Shown: positions 1 to 9,807, numbered from the stretch's first letter. The stretch: 64,000 nucleotides of DNA from Weissella confusa (GCF_004766315.1 NZ_PVSN01000020.1:36708-100707), one strand, 5' to 3'. The notes: a model not told the origin generated them from the sequence alone. Numbers and translations are program-made.

Positions 1-2832
1 AACGGGCAACAATTGTTTGCCTCATTTGATGCCATTATCATGTCAACAACGGGGCAAACGTCACTGGATTTGTCTTCATGGAAGTCATCAAAGGACTCAC
101 CAGCCAACAAGAATACACAAGAAGATGCCAACTGGGCGTCTTCATTTGGATATTTGAATTTGTCGAAGTTGCCTGACCTTGCCGAATTGTCTGTGGCCTA
201 CGATGATTTGGGTAACCAACTCTTTGGTGGGCAAGACTTCCAAATGTTCCATAACGATGCTTTGACGACGCTGGATATTTCTGGGAACATCATGACCTCT
301 TTGGGTGGTTCTTCTGGAAGTTCAAAGATCGTTACGGGTTATCCAAACTTGGTTAACTTGAACATGTCAAACATGGCGGTTATGAATACATTCCCACCAG
401 AATTGAATAATGCGAATAATGACTTTGCAAAGCGTATTCAATCTTTGCAAATCGATAATGACAATTTCACAACCTTGCCAGCTTGGATTACGGTTGCTGC
501 CTAAAACGGTTTGATCATTTTGACAGCCACTGGTAACCAATTGACATCAGCCGATTCTAAGTTGCTTCAGAAGCCATCTTCATTGGAGTACTTGGACTTG
601 ACTGGCCAAGATGGTGCCTCAAGTGGCTTGCTGGATTCATTCTTCTTGGATAACTCTGGTACACAAGCTATCCAACAGTACAACAAGATTATGAATGACC
701 CAGAGATGCAATTTTGGTTGGCCAACGACCCTAATGGTGCCTTGGATCAGCAAGTTGCCGCTTTGCGTAAGCAGATTCAAGATCGTGCTGGTTACCAAGC
801 AACGTTGAATGATTACACGGATTTGTTGGCGCGTGCCGAATTGGATCCATCACAACAATCTGTCACGGTTACCGTTACGGTTACGACATCAGTTGTTGTT
901 AATGGGCAATCATACACGGTTAAGTTGCCATACGATCCTGACCATCCTTATGATGCGAACGATCCAGCGCAACAAGCGCAGTTGCAAGCATTGGCCTTGT
1001 CACAATTGCAATCACAGCACCCTGAATTGGCTGATTTGACGACTGATGATTTGAACATTGCCAGCGTTAAGACGCCATTGACGACGAGTGACTTGGTTGA
1101 CTATATCGAAAAGCACAAGGATGAGACATCAGTTTCAACCTATTACAATGCTGACGGTACGCCAACTGACGCGTTGAAGAAGTTGCAAACAGCTGCCGAA
1201 GAAAACCCACACCAATTGGCTTCATATGGTCAATTGCCACCTGCTCCCAAGCCAAGTGAATACGCGGTTAAGGACGCACAAGGTAATGTGACGGGAACAG
1301 TTCCGTCATACTACGACACGCAAGGTGCGTTGTTGGGAACGATTAAGCAAGCTGCAATTACGGACGCCACAATCACGGTTGCTAAGATTCAACAAGTTCA
1401 AGATCAATTGCTTGCTGCCGGTGACACGGAAGGTGCCAAGAAGTTGCAAGATCAGATTGATAATGTGCAAAAGGCGATTAACGATATTCCCGTTACCGCT
1501 GATGTGCAAACTGATTCTAACTTCTTCTACGTTCGTTCTTTGACGAAGCAAATTCAAACGTCAACTGATACGGCTACGACGGTCGCCACTGAAAAGACCA
1601 TCAATCAATTGAATGATGCGCAAACGGTGGACTTGATCAAGAAGGCCGTTGATAGTGGTAAGTTGTCAACTGACGCCGGAGATAAGTTGATTACCGCCGG
1701 AAGCACAAGTTTGATTGACTTGGCTAAGAGTCAAATCCAAACGGCCGTTGATGGTGGTTCGATTACCGATGAGATGGGTCACAAGTTGACCGATGGTGCG
1801 GAGTCAGTTCAAGACATCCGAAACAACATCGACAAGCAGATGAATACAAAGGATTCAACTGGTAAGGGAATGTTGGATAACACCACTGGTAATAACTTGC
1901 TTGATTCTATTGATGCTGCGGTTAACCAAGGACAAGGTAACTTTACGACAAACGTAGCGGATGCCGTTGCCGGCGCCGTTGCGCAATCGGTTGCTAGTTC
2001 GGTTGCCTCACAAGCTGGTTTGAGTTCTGAAACCCAAGCCTCATTGGCTGATCAATTGAAGTCAGCCGCGGTTACGGATACTGATGAAGTTGCTAAGGCT
2101 TTGACGACTGATACATCTAACGGTGGTGTCGGTGGTGGTTTGTTGAACGCCGATGGAACGGTTGATAAGGATTCTACCGAGAAGATTAAGCAGGCTGTTT
2201 CAGAAGCACAATCAGCCATTGCGCCACCAACACCTGCTGCATCAAGCGATAAGCCGGATGATACGCAAACGGTTGCCCCAGCGACTGGTGATTTCTCAAT
2301 TGCTGGTGTTGTTGCGCCGAATGTGCCATTCAACACGTACACGTCATCAAAGATGTTTGATACGTTGATTCCAACGCAATCTGTTGCGACGGCGGCAACG
2401 ACAAACATGGCTGTTAACGTGATGGATACGCGAAACTATCGTGGTAACTTGAATGTGACGGCAACGTTGTCAGCGCCATTCGCTTTGACTGGTGATAACA
2501 ACGCGGTGTTGACCGGTGCTGAAGTGGTCATGAGCAAGAGTGCTTTGGCAACTTCAGATACTGACAGTACCGTCTTTAGCTCGGGAACATCAACTGCCAT
2601 GGGTGGTTTGAAGCAAGCTAATGGCGCAGTTGTTAAGCAGGGTCAAGCAACGACTGTGGCAACTGGTCAAGTTGATGACGGTACAACGCTATCAAAGATT
2701 AACTTCAACAATGTTTACTTGCGTATTCCAACGCCAACTAAGGGTGGCTTCCCAGCAACGGGTAAGTACGCTGCTACGATGACGTGGACGGTTAACGCCG
2801 CGCAAGATAACGGTATGGGTGATACTGAGTAA
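1..2832 (+). pseudogene. LRR-WxL surface protein, 5' end outside window, split by in-frame TAA
   Basis: The reading frame is open from the first base, so the gene begins upstream. The first ~200 codons carry leucine-rich repeats (for example LTTLDISGNIMTSL and IQSLQIDNDNFTTLP). A long Gln/Asp/Thr-rich helical stalk follows, and the last ~190 residues form a WxL-like domain ending near MTWTVNAAQ. WxL domains bind peptidoglycan non-covalently, and LRR-WxL proteins act as internalin-like adhesins. A TAA at 502-504 interrupts the LRR region, yet the same frame continues for 2.3 kb with no further lesion. A CAA-to-TAA change would explain it. No good ribosome site precedes the downstream part. It lies 15 bases before the next WxL gene, as expected for a csc-type operon. 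Domain calls are by motif only. Confidence 0.75.
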
Positions 2833-2847
2833 AGGAGGCCCAACGTC

Positions 2848-3510
2848 ATGAAATACAAGTTAATAACAACTGGATTGATTGCGGGGGCGTTCCTGCTATT
2901 TAGTGGTCACGCAATGGCTGACGACAATGCCAGTGCTACTAAAAATGGTAGTGCGCAAATGAATGCTGAAATCATGCAGGGTGGTTTGCAATTGCAAGAC
3001 ATCAACACATCGATGAACTTCACAACCATGTCAGCTAGTACGTTGTTGACGCCCCAAGTTTCAGCGACAATTGGTGCTGATGGTAAGGCACAAACGATTG
3101 ATTCAAATTCTTATGTGGTTGGTGGTACGCCATTAACTGGTAAGGTATTGAATTATTCGGCCTCACCAGATTGGGAGCTACAAGCAACGTTCACTGGTTT
3201 CCGTTTGGCGAAGCAAGATATCAATACGTCGACGTTTAGCTACGATCCGAATGGCGTTTTGCTACCAGCTGATTTGAGTTTGTTTGGTAAGAAGCTATTG
3301 GCCGATACACCAACAACCATTTTGGAAGGTGGCGAGTCATTCACCAAAAGTGCCGGTAGCACACCGGTTGTCGCATCTGGCTTTGGTACGACGAGTTTGG
3401 ACGATTTTGGTGCAATTCCGCAATTAACGGTTTACAAGAGTTTGCCAGCGGTTGGAACCTTTATGGGTCAAATAGACTTCACGTTGACGCAAACGCCGAA
3501 TGTACAATAG
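2848..3510 (+). CDS. WxL domain surface protein (220 aa)
   Basis: A secreted wall-associated protein. Residues 1-25 form a clear signal peptide (positive start, hydrophobic core, cleavage near AMA-DD). The first WxL motif is visible as DWELQATFTGF. The second C-terminal motif is altered to IDFTLTQTP, with Phe in place of the usual Trp. A strong AAAGGAGG ribosome site precedes ATG 2848. The gene is 15 bases after the LRR-WxL gene and 10 bases before a DUF916 membrane protein. Small WxL proteins next to DUF916/DUF3324 proteins are typical of the cell-surface complexes (csc clusters) of lactobacilli and enterococci, where they assemble on the cell surface. The ligand cannot be told from sequence. 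Confidence 0.85.
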   Translation: MKYKLITTGLIAGAFLLFSGHAMADDNASATKNGSAQMNAEIMQGGLQLQDINTSMNFTTMSASTLLTPQVSATIGADGKAQTIDSNSYVVGGTPLTGKVLNYSASPDWELQATFTGFRLAKQDINTSTFSYDPNGVLLPADLSLFGKKLLADTPTTILEGGESFTKSAGSTPVVASGFGTTSLDDFGAIPQLTVYKSLPAVGTFMGQIDFTLTQTPNVQ

Positions 3511-3520
3511 GTGACGGATT

Positions 3521-4619
3521 ATGACGAAATTGAAAAGTCTCCTGGTGATGGTGCTTACGGTGATTGGCGTTGGGTTGTTTATGCCTAACGCACATACCCA
3601 AAGTTCGATGGACTTTGTGGTGTCACCACAGTTACCAGACACGCAGGTAGATAAAAAAGCTGGTTTCTTTAATTTTCAATTGGATGCCGGCAAGAAAGTA
3701 ACCTTGCACACGACGATTTCGAATACCTCTGGTAAAGATATCCAACTGAAGGTTTCTGCCGGAACAGCTGGTACATCAGCTGCTGGTGCGGTAGATAATA
3801 CGATGACTGGTGATGCAGTTAAAGATGTTCCTTATCGCATGGGGTGATTTGTTGAAGTTGTCAAAGACGACAGTGACAGTGCCTGCTGGTAAGAGTATCG
3901 ATTATACGGCTGACTTTACAATGCCAGATACGCGCATTGTGGGGCTACTAGTTGGTGGCTTGCGCTTTGAACAAGTCGATGACGCGAACACCGCCAACCA
4001 AGGTGGCACAGCGTTGCAGACGGATCTAGCGTACGTCCTATCAGTGATGGCGCGCCAATACCCAACATTGCCAACGCCAAAGGTATCATTCGGTGGTGCT
4101 AAGGCCACGCAAGTTGATGGTCAAAATGCCGTTCGCTTGCGTTTGGAAAACAAGACGGGGACGTTTGTTAACCGCTTGGAAGCTAAGGCGGTGGTGACGG
4201 ATAGTGCTGGTCGTAAGGTGACGAGCTTTACGCAATCAATGATGCAAATGGCGCCAACGTCAACGATTGATTGGCCGGTGTTGTTAAACGGTAAGACGTT
4301 GAAGAGTGGTGAATACCACGTTGCTGTCACGACTTACTATTCACAATCTAAGGATGGTAAGTATAAAGACGCAGCGGGGACGCGTTTTAACTACAAAGAC
4401 ACGTTTAACTCATCATTTAAGCTAACTGTTGCGCAAGCTAAGCAATTGAATAACACAGATATGATTCAACAAGCACACCATGCATTGCCTTGGTGGCTAT
4501 GGTTAATCATTGTGTTGTTGTTGATTATTGTTGGCTTGATTGTATTCATCGTGCTTTACTACTACAAAGCTAAGCATCCTGAGGCGAAGATTTTTAACTT
4601 GAATATTAAATTGAAGTGA
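3521..4619 (+). pseudogene. DUF916/DUF3324 WxL-partner membrane protein, frameshifted
   Basis: A signal peptide (residues 1-26) is followed by a DUF916-type domain (peptidoglycan-binding beta-sandwich), a DUF3324-type host-binding domain, and a C-terminal membrane helix (WWLWLIIVLLLIIVGLIV) with a short Lys-rich tail. The frame breaks at the GGGG run 3841-3844: the first frame stops at TGA 3845-3847 and the protein continues in another frame as GDLLKLSK. Removing one G gives an unbroken 365-codon gene. The intact paralogue at 4798 aligns across the junction (DNLKDMVEAPNRITVPAGK against the repaired VPAGKSIDYTADF region). The family anchors WxL proteins to the membrane. Real loss, phase switching or a base-calling error are all possible. 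Confidence 0.8.
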
Positions 4620-4628
4620 TAATGCACT

Positions 4629-4662
4629 AAGAGGTCGAACTTAATGGTTCGGCCTCTTTTTT
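4629..4662 (+). terminator. Intrinsic terminator of first WxL operon
   Basis: A ten-pair stem (GAGGTCGAAC / GTTCGGCCTC, one G-U pair) with a TTAAT loop is followed by six T. It separates the first surface operon from the second DUF916 gene. Confidence 0.85.
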
Positions 4663-4797
4663 GGGAAAATGCAACTGGCTGTAAATGCCGTGCACATGGG
4701 ATTTACATAGTTCTGGCAGAATGTGAGACGAAATTTCCGGTCGCTCTGTGTTGCTTGATAATAGTAGCTTAGAGAGAGTGGAGAGAAGGACAGAGAC

Positions 4798-5835
4798 ATG
4801 AAGAAGGGGCCGTGGTTGGTTGCTCTTTTAGTTGTAGGTATCTGGTTGTTGTTGCCTAGTCGCGGACGAGCTGCGGAAACAGGGTTAAAAGTAACGCCAA
4901 TTCAGGCAGCATCCCAGCGAGATAAAACGGAAGCGTTCTTTGATTTGGTACTACAACCTGGGCGAAGTGAGACGCTAGATGTCCAATTGCAGAATGTAAC
5001 GGCGCATAATCAGGTTGTGGATGTAGCTGTTTTGCCGGCGTCGACAAGCGATGATGGTCGCGTGCAATATAGGAATGAGGTGAAGTTTGATCCTTCTTTG
5101 AGGGACAATCTAAAGGATATGGTGGAAGCGCCAAATCGGATTACCGTTCCAGCCGGGAAAACGATACTATATCATGCGAAGATAACCATGCCTAAAAGGA
5201 CGTTGCCTGGGATGGTGGCAGGTGCCATGATATTTACACCAGAAAAAACGAATGACGCCACCACGACAAACATGGGTGTCACTAATAATTTCCAATATTC
5301 GGTTGGTATCTTGGCACGTAATGAAAATAGAAGTTGGCAGCCTAATTTGTCAACTGCTGGTGTGTCCTCGAAGCAGCAAGCAAACATGACAAGTATCGCC
5401 GTACGTTTTCGGAATACGACCGCGACTTTCTTGAATCAGCTAACAGTTGAAACAACGGTCTCCAAAGCTGGAAAAACCTATTCGCGAAATCAAAGCGATA
5501 TGCAGATGGCGCCGAATTCGACTTTCGATTATTCAGTGCCATTAGATGCAAAGCCAGTAGCCGGTCGTTATGATGTGACGGCAACGGCATATTATGTGAA
5601 GGATAATACGGGTCGGTATCAGGATGTAAAGGGACACCATTATCGTTTCAGGAAAACAACTGTGACAAGTGTTGAACTGCGGAACCAAAACAGACGTTCT
5701 CCGCGGGAACGTCGCACAATAGCAAAAAATAATTTGCCAATAAGCATCACAATTGGCTTGAGTATGATAGCCGTTTTGATGGTTATCATATTGGTTTTGA
5801 TTTCATTGGTTATGAAAGGTCGTCGGAAAATATAA
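4798..5835 (+). CDS. DUF916/DUF3324 WxL-partner membrane protein (345 aa)
   Basis: This is the intact paralogue of the broken gene at 3521. It has a signal peptide (residues 1-25, ending SRGRAAE), a DUF916-like domain with the hallmark ITVPAGKTILYHAKITMP stretch near residues 112-129, a DUF3324-like second domain, and one C-terminal membrane helix (about 313-340) followed by KGRRKI. The start is ATG 4798 after GAGAGAAGGA. The family tethers WxL proteins and is thought to bridge peptidoglycan and host ligands. Codon use differs from the upstream cluster: AAA is common for Lys and the gene is more A+T rich, as is the following LRR gene. These two may therefore form a unit of separate history. 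It has its own terminator. Confidence 0.85.
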   Translation: MKKGPWLVALLVVGIWLLLPSRGRAAETGLKVTPIQAASQRDKTEAFFDLVLQPGRSETLDVQLQNVTAHNQVVDVAVLPASTSDDGRVQYRNEVKFDPSLRDNLKDMVEAPNRITVPAGKTILYHAKITMPKRTLPGMVAGAMIFTPEKTNDATTTNMGVTNNFQYSVGILARNENRSWQPNLSTAGVSSKQQANMTSIAVRFRNTTATFLNQLTVETTVSKAGKTYSRNQSDMQMAPNSTFDYSVPLDAKPVAGRYDVTATAYYVKDNTGRYQDVKGHHYRFRKTTVTSVELRNQNRRSPRERRTIAKNNLPISITIGLSMIAVLMVIILVLISLVMKGRRKI

Positions 5836-5849
5836 ATATCGATATTCGT

Positions 5850-5879
5850 GCTTCTCGAGAAATCGGGAAGTATTTTTTG
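5850..5879 (+). terminator. Probable intrinsic terminator
   Basis: A seven-pair stem CTTCTCG / CGGGAAG (one G-U) with loop AGAAAT is followed by TATTTTTTG, directly after the DUF916 gene. Confidence 0.6.
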
Positions 5880-6029
5880 TATTTGGGACAAATTATTAGG
5901 CGAAAAATGTTGATATTTCGGGCATTCGCGGGACCAGAAAGTTTTTGGGTAAAAACGCGGGTCACTTTGTGAAACTCCTATACTTTATGATGTGTGAAAA
6001 ATAGGGCTTGAAGAAAGGGGGATGCGAAG

Positions 6030-7973
6030 ATGAAGCGGTTTACAGCCATAATGCTTGTGACGGTGATTTTAGCCAGTGTAGCAACTGATTTAAGTTTGCC
6101 TCGCGAGAGTAGTCATTATGCATCCCCTGCAGCCACCGCGGTATTTGCGGATGACAGTTATCTAGCAAACACACTGAGTGACTATCAAATTCCCAAAGCA
6201 GTTATTCAAACAATTTTGGATAATAGTTTGCTATCGGATGGAAAAACACCAACAGCAGATGGCATGACGGTGGCGAACTTTACAATCGCCGATTTTCAAA
6301 AACTGACCACAGTTTCATTGGCGACACGTACAAAAAATGACGATGGGTCTTATTCATCAAAAATGTCAGATGCAGTAGCAAATGACATTGGATCTGTGAA
6401 GGTCTACGCTGATTCGTGGCAAGATTCATACGACAGTACGGCCGGTGGCGTCATCATTTCACAAAACTATGAGGGTGCGTGTGGGAATGATAAGCGTGCA
6501 GCCATGAGTGATATTTTACAGAATGGCATGTACAAAAATGCGTATTATTTGGCCGGTGGACCAGTCGCAAAGAATGTAAACGTGTGGCTTAATTATTTGA
6601 TTGCCATGATTGGGACGAATACGGCGATGACGACGCTTGATTTAACGGGCGCATTTTCTGAGATGACGTACAACACTGCTATGCCTCAATTTGCCCGTAT
6701 TCTTGGGATGATGCAAATTGGGGCAAGCAATGTTGAAACGTTGCAACTAGGTAGCAACCCAATTATGAGTCAAGAAACGAACATGAATGACCATTCTTCA
6801 TTCGCATTTAGTAGTAGCACGCTTAAAAATTTGGATATTTCAAATAACGGCTTTACGACATTGAATACTGAAATGTTGGGCAACATGAGTGGCAATTTGA
6901 CGAACTTGAATTTGGCTGGGAATCAAATCACTTCCATCACGACCAATGCAACGACGATTTTTGATAAAGGTTCCGTCGATTTGAGCGATGCGAAGTTGGC
7001 CAACGATCCGAATACGAATCGTATTTTGGTATCTGCCATCAATTCAGGAAATGGCGGTATCTCATTGGGTGATGAAGCAGTTAATACGTTGGTTTCCAAT
7101 ACAATGAAAGATGCGGCTGGTGGGGTTTCGCTGAATACAAATGGTCTTAACCAGGTTGCAAGTCAGCTGGACAGCACAACTGTTGATAAGTTGGTCACGA
7201 CCAGTCCGGCTTTGATCGACAACAAAGTGTTGAATACATTGGTTACATCGAATGCGACCGCGTTAACGGGTGATAATTTCGCCAAAATTGCGCAGACGAA
7301 CCCAGCAGCTATCGATGAAGATACGTTGGCTAGCTTGTTGACGAAGAATCCTGATGTGTTGACGCCAGAAGTGGTGCAAAACCTGGCAACTAGTCAATCT
7401 TCAGCATTGACACCTGAGGTATTGGGAAAGATTGCTTAAACAGTACCAGATGCGCTACCACCAGCAGTTATTGATGATTTAGCGAATAAAGGCGTGATTT
7501 CAAAAAATGATGCGTCTAAAATCAAGGATACAGTTACAAATCCAGCACCAGCCACAGTCAGCTCGGTGAAAATCGACAAGACGAATTTGTCATTCGGCTC
7601 AATGAGTTTGGCAGACTTAACGCCCACGACAGCGGTACAAGCCACCAGTGGTTTGACGGTGAGTGGCGTGTTAGCGAAAGGTGAGTCGTTAAGTGTTACG
7701 GCTAATCCGTGGTTAACAGTTGATGGCACACCAGCGTTTATGCCTACGATGCAACTGAACGGTGAGCGTGAGGATGGTACCGTAATTTCCAAATCAGTTG
7801 TGGTTAACTCGGATATGCAGTCCCTTGTAACAGCAACTGATGCGGACAAGACATTCAACTTGGACTTGGATAAAATCACGATGACAAATGTTTCGGGGGT
7901 CCAGCCTGGATAAACGTATAATGGGTCGCTCAGCTGGCAAGTTGGCGTTATGCCATCAGAAACGCAAAATTAG
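6030..7973 (+). pseudogene. Second LRR-WxL surface protein, two in-frame TAA codons
   Basis: The start is ATG 6030 after GAAAGGGGG. The protein has a signal-like N-terminus, an LRR block (LKNLDISNNGFTTL, LTNLNLAGNQITSI), a stalk of repeats of the type KIAQTNPAAIDEDTLASLL, and a C-terminal WxL-like domain that would end TYNGSLSWQVGVMPSETQN at TAG 7971-7973. Two TAA codons (7437-7439 and 7911-7913) interrupt an otherwise clean 648-codon frame. The internal repeat shows that the first TAA stands where the sister repeat has Gln (KIAQTNP against KIA-stop-TVP), pointing to CAA-to-TAA. The second removes the final WxL motif. It is organised like the gene at position 1 but is more A+T rich. Termination at 7437 would release a secreted LRR fragment without its wall anchor. 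Confidence 0.8.
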
Positions 7974-7996
7974 TGTTAATTAAGAGATAGATAAGA

Positions 7997-8023
7997 AAGC
8001 CGTGGGTTGTGCCACGGCTTTTT
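7997..8023 (+). terminator. Intrinsic terminator
   Basis: The stem AAGCCGTGG / CCACGGCTT with loop GTTGTG is followed by TTTCT, 24 bases after the final stop of the LRR-WxL gene. Confidence 0.8.
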
Positions 8024-8073
8024 CTGTTACAATGAATATATTAGAAACGTTTGTAAAGATGAGGATCTCGATT

Positions 8074-8853
8074 ATGAGTGAAACAAAAGTAAATTTGGTT
8101 GCTTCGACCTTAACTAACAGTTTGGGCACGATTGTTATGGGTCACGCAGCACCGGCAGCAATTATCACGGTCACGTATCCAAACGGTAAGGAAGATACAT
8201 TGGTGTCAGATCCAAACGGTGAGTTCATGGCTAAGGTGCCAGCTGGTTTGGTTGAAGGTGAGATTATCGTGACTGGTAAGATGCCTGGCGACACATCATC
8301 AGAAGAAAAGGTTACGTTGACAATTGAATTGCCAGCGCCAGTGGTTACGGCTGTTATTTCAACGCAAGGTGATAAGTGTTTGCTTGAAGGTCGTGTCAAC
8401 CAAGCGGATGTTGATGTAACGGTCAAGTTGCACGGAGCAGAAGAAATCTTCTTGCTCGTTGACAAGAGCCTTGAATTCGAACTCGAATTGCCAACTGATA
8501 CAGTGCCATCACAAGTTGAAGTTCGTGCTAAGAGCCGTCTTTCTGGTAAGGACGGTCAAGCAATTGTCACAATGGGTGTCACGACGAAGACGTTGGCGAT
8601 GCCTGCTTTGACAGATGACATGATTGCGGAGTACGTTGCGCAAGAAAAGGCGGCTAAGGAAGCTAACGAAGCAGCTGCAGCGGCAATTGAAGCTGGTGAC
8701 CAACCAAAGCCATTTGAACCAGCAGCCGAAACGACACCTGTTGATATTCCTGAAGTGGAACCGACAGTAGAAGACGATTCACGCGTCACGCGCCAACACG
8801 AAAAGTCATCAGGACTATTTGGGTTCTTCTCAAAGTTGTTTGGTGGCAAGTAA
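8074..8853 (+). CDS. Unrecognised protein with Ig-like beta repeats (259 aa)
   Basis: I do not recognise the family. ATG 8074 (MSETKVNLVAS) is chosen because AGATGAGGA lies just upstream; an in-frame extension to 8002 overlaps the preceding terminator. There is no signal peptide or membrane helix. Residues ~1-90 and ~90-180 look like two successive beta-sandwich repeats of the carboxypeptidase-regulatory/Ig type (PNGKEDTLVSDPNGEFMAKVPAG). An acidic Ala/Glu/Pro-rich linker follows (EAAAAAIEAG, PVDIPEVEPTVEDD). A short conserved-looking end, SSGLFGFFSKLFGGK, may form an amphipathic membrane-touching helix. It is a single-gene unit with a TACAAT -10 candidate near 8028 and its own terminator. 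A cytoplasmic protein built of Ig-like repeats is unusual. Confidence 0.75.
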   Translation: MSETKVNLVASTLTNSLGTIVMGHAAPAAIITVTYPNGKEDTLVSDPNGEFMAKVPAGLVEGEIIVTGKMPGDTSSEEKVTLTIELPAPVVTAVISTQGDKCLLEGRVNQADVDVTVKLHGAEEIFLLVDKSLEFELELPTDTVPSQVEVRAKSRLSGKDGQAIVTMGVTTKTLAMPALTDDMIAEYVAQEKAAKEANEAAAAAIEAGDQPKPFEPAAETTPVDIPEVEPTVEDDSRVTRQHEKSSGLFGFFSKLFGGK

Positions 8854-8862
8854 TAGGTATAC

Positions 8863-8900
8863 AAAAAGACCGGTATCTCGTAAAAGATACCGGTCTTTTT
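8863..8900. terminator. Bidirectional terminator
   Basis: The long perfect stem AAAAAGACCGGTATC / GATACCGGTCTTTTT with a short loop TCGTAAAA has T runs on both strands. It serves the Ig-like gene on + and the tRNA on -. Confidence 0.9.
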
Positions 8901-8915
8901 AACGCTGACGGTTTA

Positions 8916-8989
8916 TACCCCCTCAGGGATTCGAACCCTGGACCCGCGGATTAAAAGTCCGTTGCTCTAACCAGCTGAGCTAAGGAGGC
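8916..8989 (-). tRNA. tRNA-Lys (anticodon TTT)
   Basis: Read on the minus strand it gives GCCTCCTTAGCTCAGCTGG at the 5' end, an anticodon arm with CTTTTAA (anticodon TTT), and the T-arm CAGGGTTCGAATCCCTG. All arms pair; the acceptor uses G1-U72 and U4-G69 wobbles. CCA is not encoded. It is a lone tRNA between two + strand genes. Confidence 0.95.
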
Positions 8990-9082
8990 GTCAACTACTA
9001 TATTATGCACTAGGAAGGGGAAATAGGCAAGGCATTTTGTGATAGAATATTTACAGGATTAAGGAATAGAAAGGTTTTTCAC

Positions 9083-9760
9083 ATGGCTAAGTACAAGCGT
9101 GCCATTATTTCGGGTATCGTTCTAATTATTGGAATCGTGGCGATTTTCGCCCTAGTTGGTGACAGTTCACATAAGACTGATTCAAAGCAGTCATCAGCGA
9201 AGTCTTCAGTAACGAGTCACAAAGATAAGAAGTCAGTTTCATCAAAGTCATCTGCCAAGTCATCTAGTGAGCCATTTGTTTTTGATGTCACTAAGGTGCT
9301 AAAGGATAATAAGTTGGCACCGTCTGTTTTGTCAGCCGATGTAAATAACGGCACGGCGAAGATTGTGTTGCAAGATGACACGAAGCAAGATTTTGAAACA
9401 TACACGAACGCTTATGCATCTGCAGTTGTAACGGTGGTACAAGCCGCTGCGAAGGCGAAGGATGTGCAAAACGTGTACATCGCCCGACAAGTAAAGTTGC
9501 AAGACGGCTTGGAGTATGCGGTTGCTAGTTACTGGACTGGTGATCAAATCAAGAACGCAGCAGCACTTGGGGATGCCAAGCAAGCGAACATGAAGGATGT
9601 GTTGTTGGCATCAAGTCGCTACTACATTGGTGGATCTGTTTGGGCAACGTTCTCACAACAACAAAAGAACGATTACACGAATCACCAACAAGGTGGACAA
9701 CAACAAGATGAAAACCAAGACTTTACCAACTGGGTAACGGCTGGAACAGTTAAGAAGTAA
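9083..9760 (+). CDS. Membrane-anchored extracytoplasmic protein of unknown function (225 aa)
   Basis: I do not recognise the family. The N-terminus has one membrane helix (about residues 8-26: IISGIVLIIGIVAIFALVG) preceded by KYKR, so the body should be outside the cell. A Ser/Lys-rich flexible linker (about 29-66) follows, then a ~150-residue alpha/beta domain from FVFDVTKVLKDN, with a Gln/Asn-rich stretch (HQQGGQQQDENQD) near the end. No LPxTG or lipobox is present. GAAAGG precedes ATG 9083. It is a single-gene unit closed by a strong bidirectional terminator shared with the convergent hemolysin III family gene. Confidence 0.75.
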   Translation: MAKYKRAIISGIVLIIGIVAIFALVGDSSHKTDSKQSSAKSSVTSHKDKKSVSSKSSAKSSSEPFVFDVTKVLKDNKLAPSVLSADVNNGTAKIVLQDDTKQDFETYTNAYASAVVTVVQAAAKAKDVQNVYIARQVKLQDGLEYAVASYWTGDQIKNAAALGDAKQANMKDVLLASSRYYIGGSVWATFSQQQKNDYTNHQQGGQQQDENQDFTNWVTAGTVKK

Positions 9761-9765
9761 ACGAA

Positions 9766-9806
9766 AACGGGCAAGCACTGATAATTGTGCTTGCCCGTTA
9801 TTTTTT
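9766..9806. terminator. Bidirectional terminator
   Basis: The stem AACGGGCAAGCAC / GTGCTTGCCCGTT with loop TGATAATT and flanking T runs on both strands lies between convergent genes. Confidence 0.9.
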
Positions 9807-9807
9807 G

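Noticed and set aside
2052..2408. 118-codon open frame on the minus strand
   Set aside because: It mirrors the biased codons of the + strand surface gene and has no ribosome site or recognisable motif.
7436..7879. 147-codon minus-strand frame opposite the WxL domain
   Set aside because: A shadow of the + strand frame, which has LRR-WxL homology and continues on both sides.
502..7913. Genetic recoding of TAA as glutamine in this organism
   Set aside because: TAA is the normal stop of most genes in the window (valS, groEL, mutS, nagB and others), and no suppressor tRNA is seen. Local readthrough is not excluded, but general recoding is.
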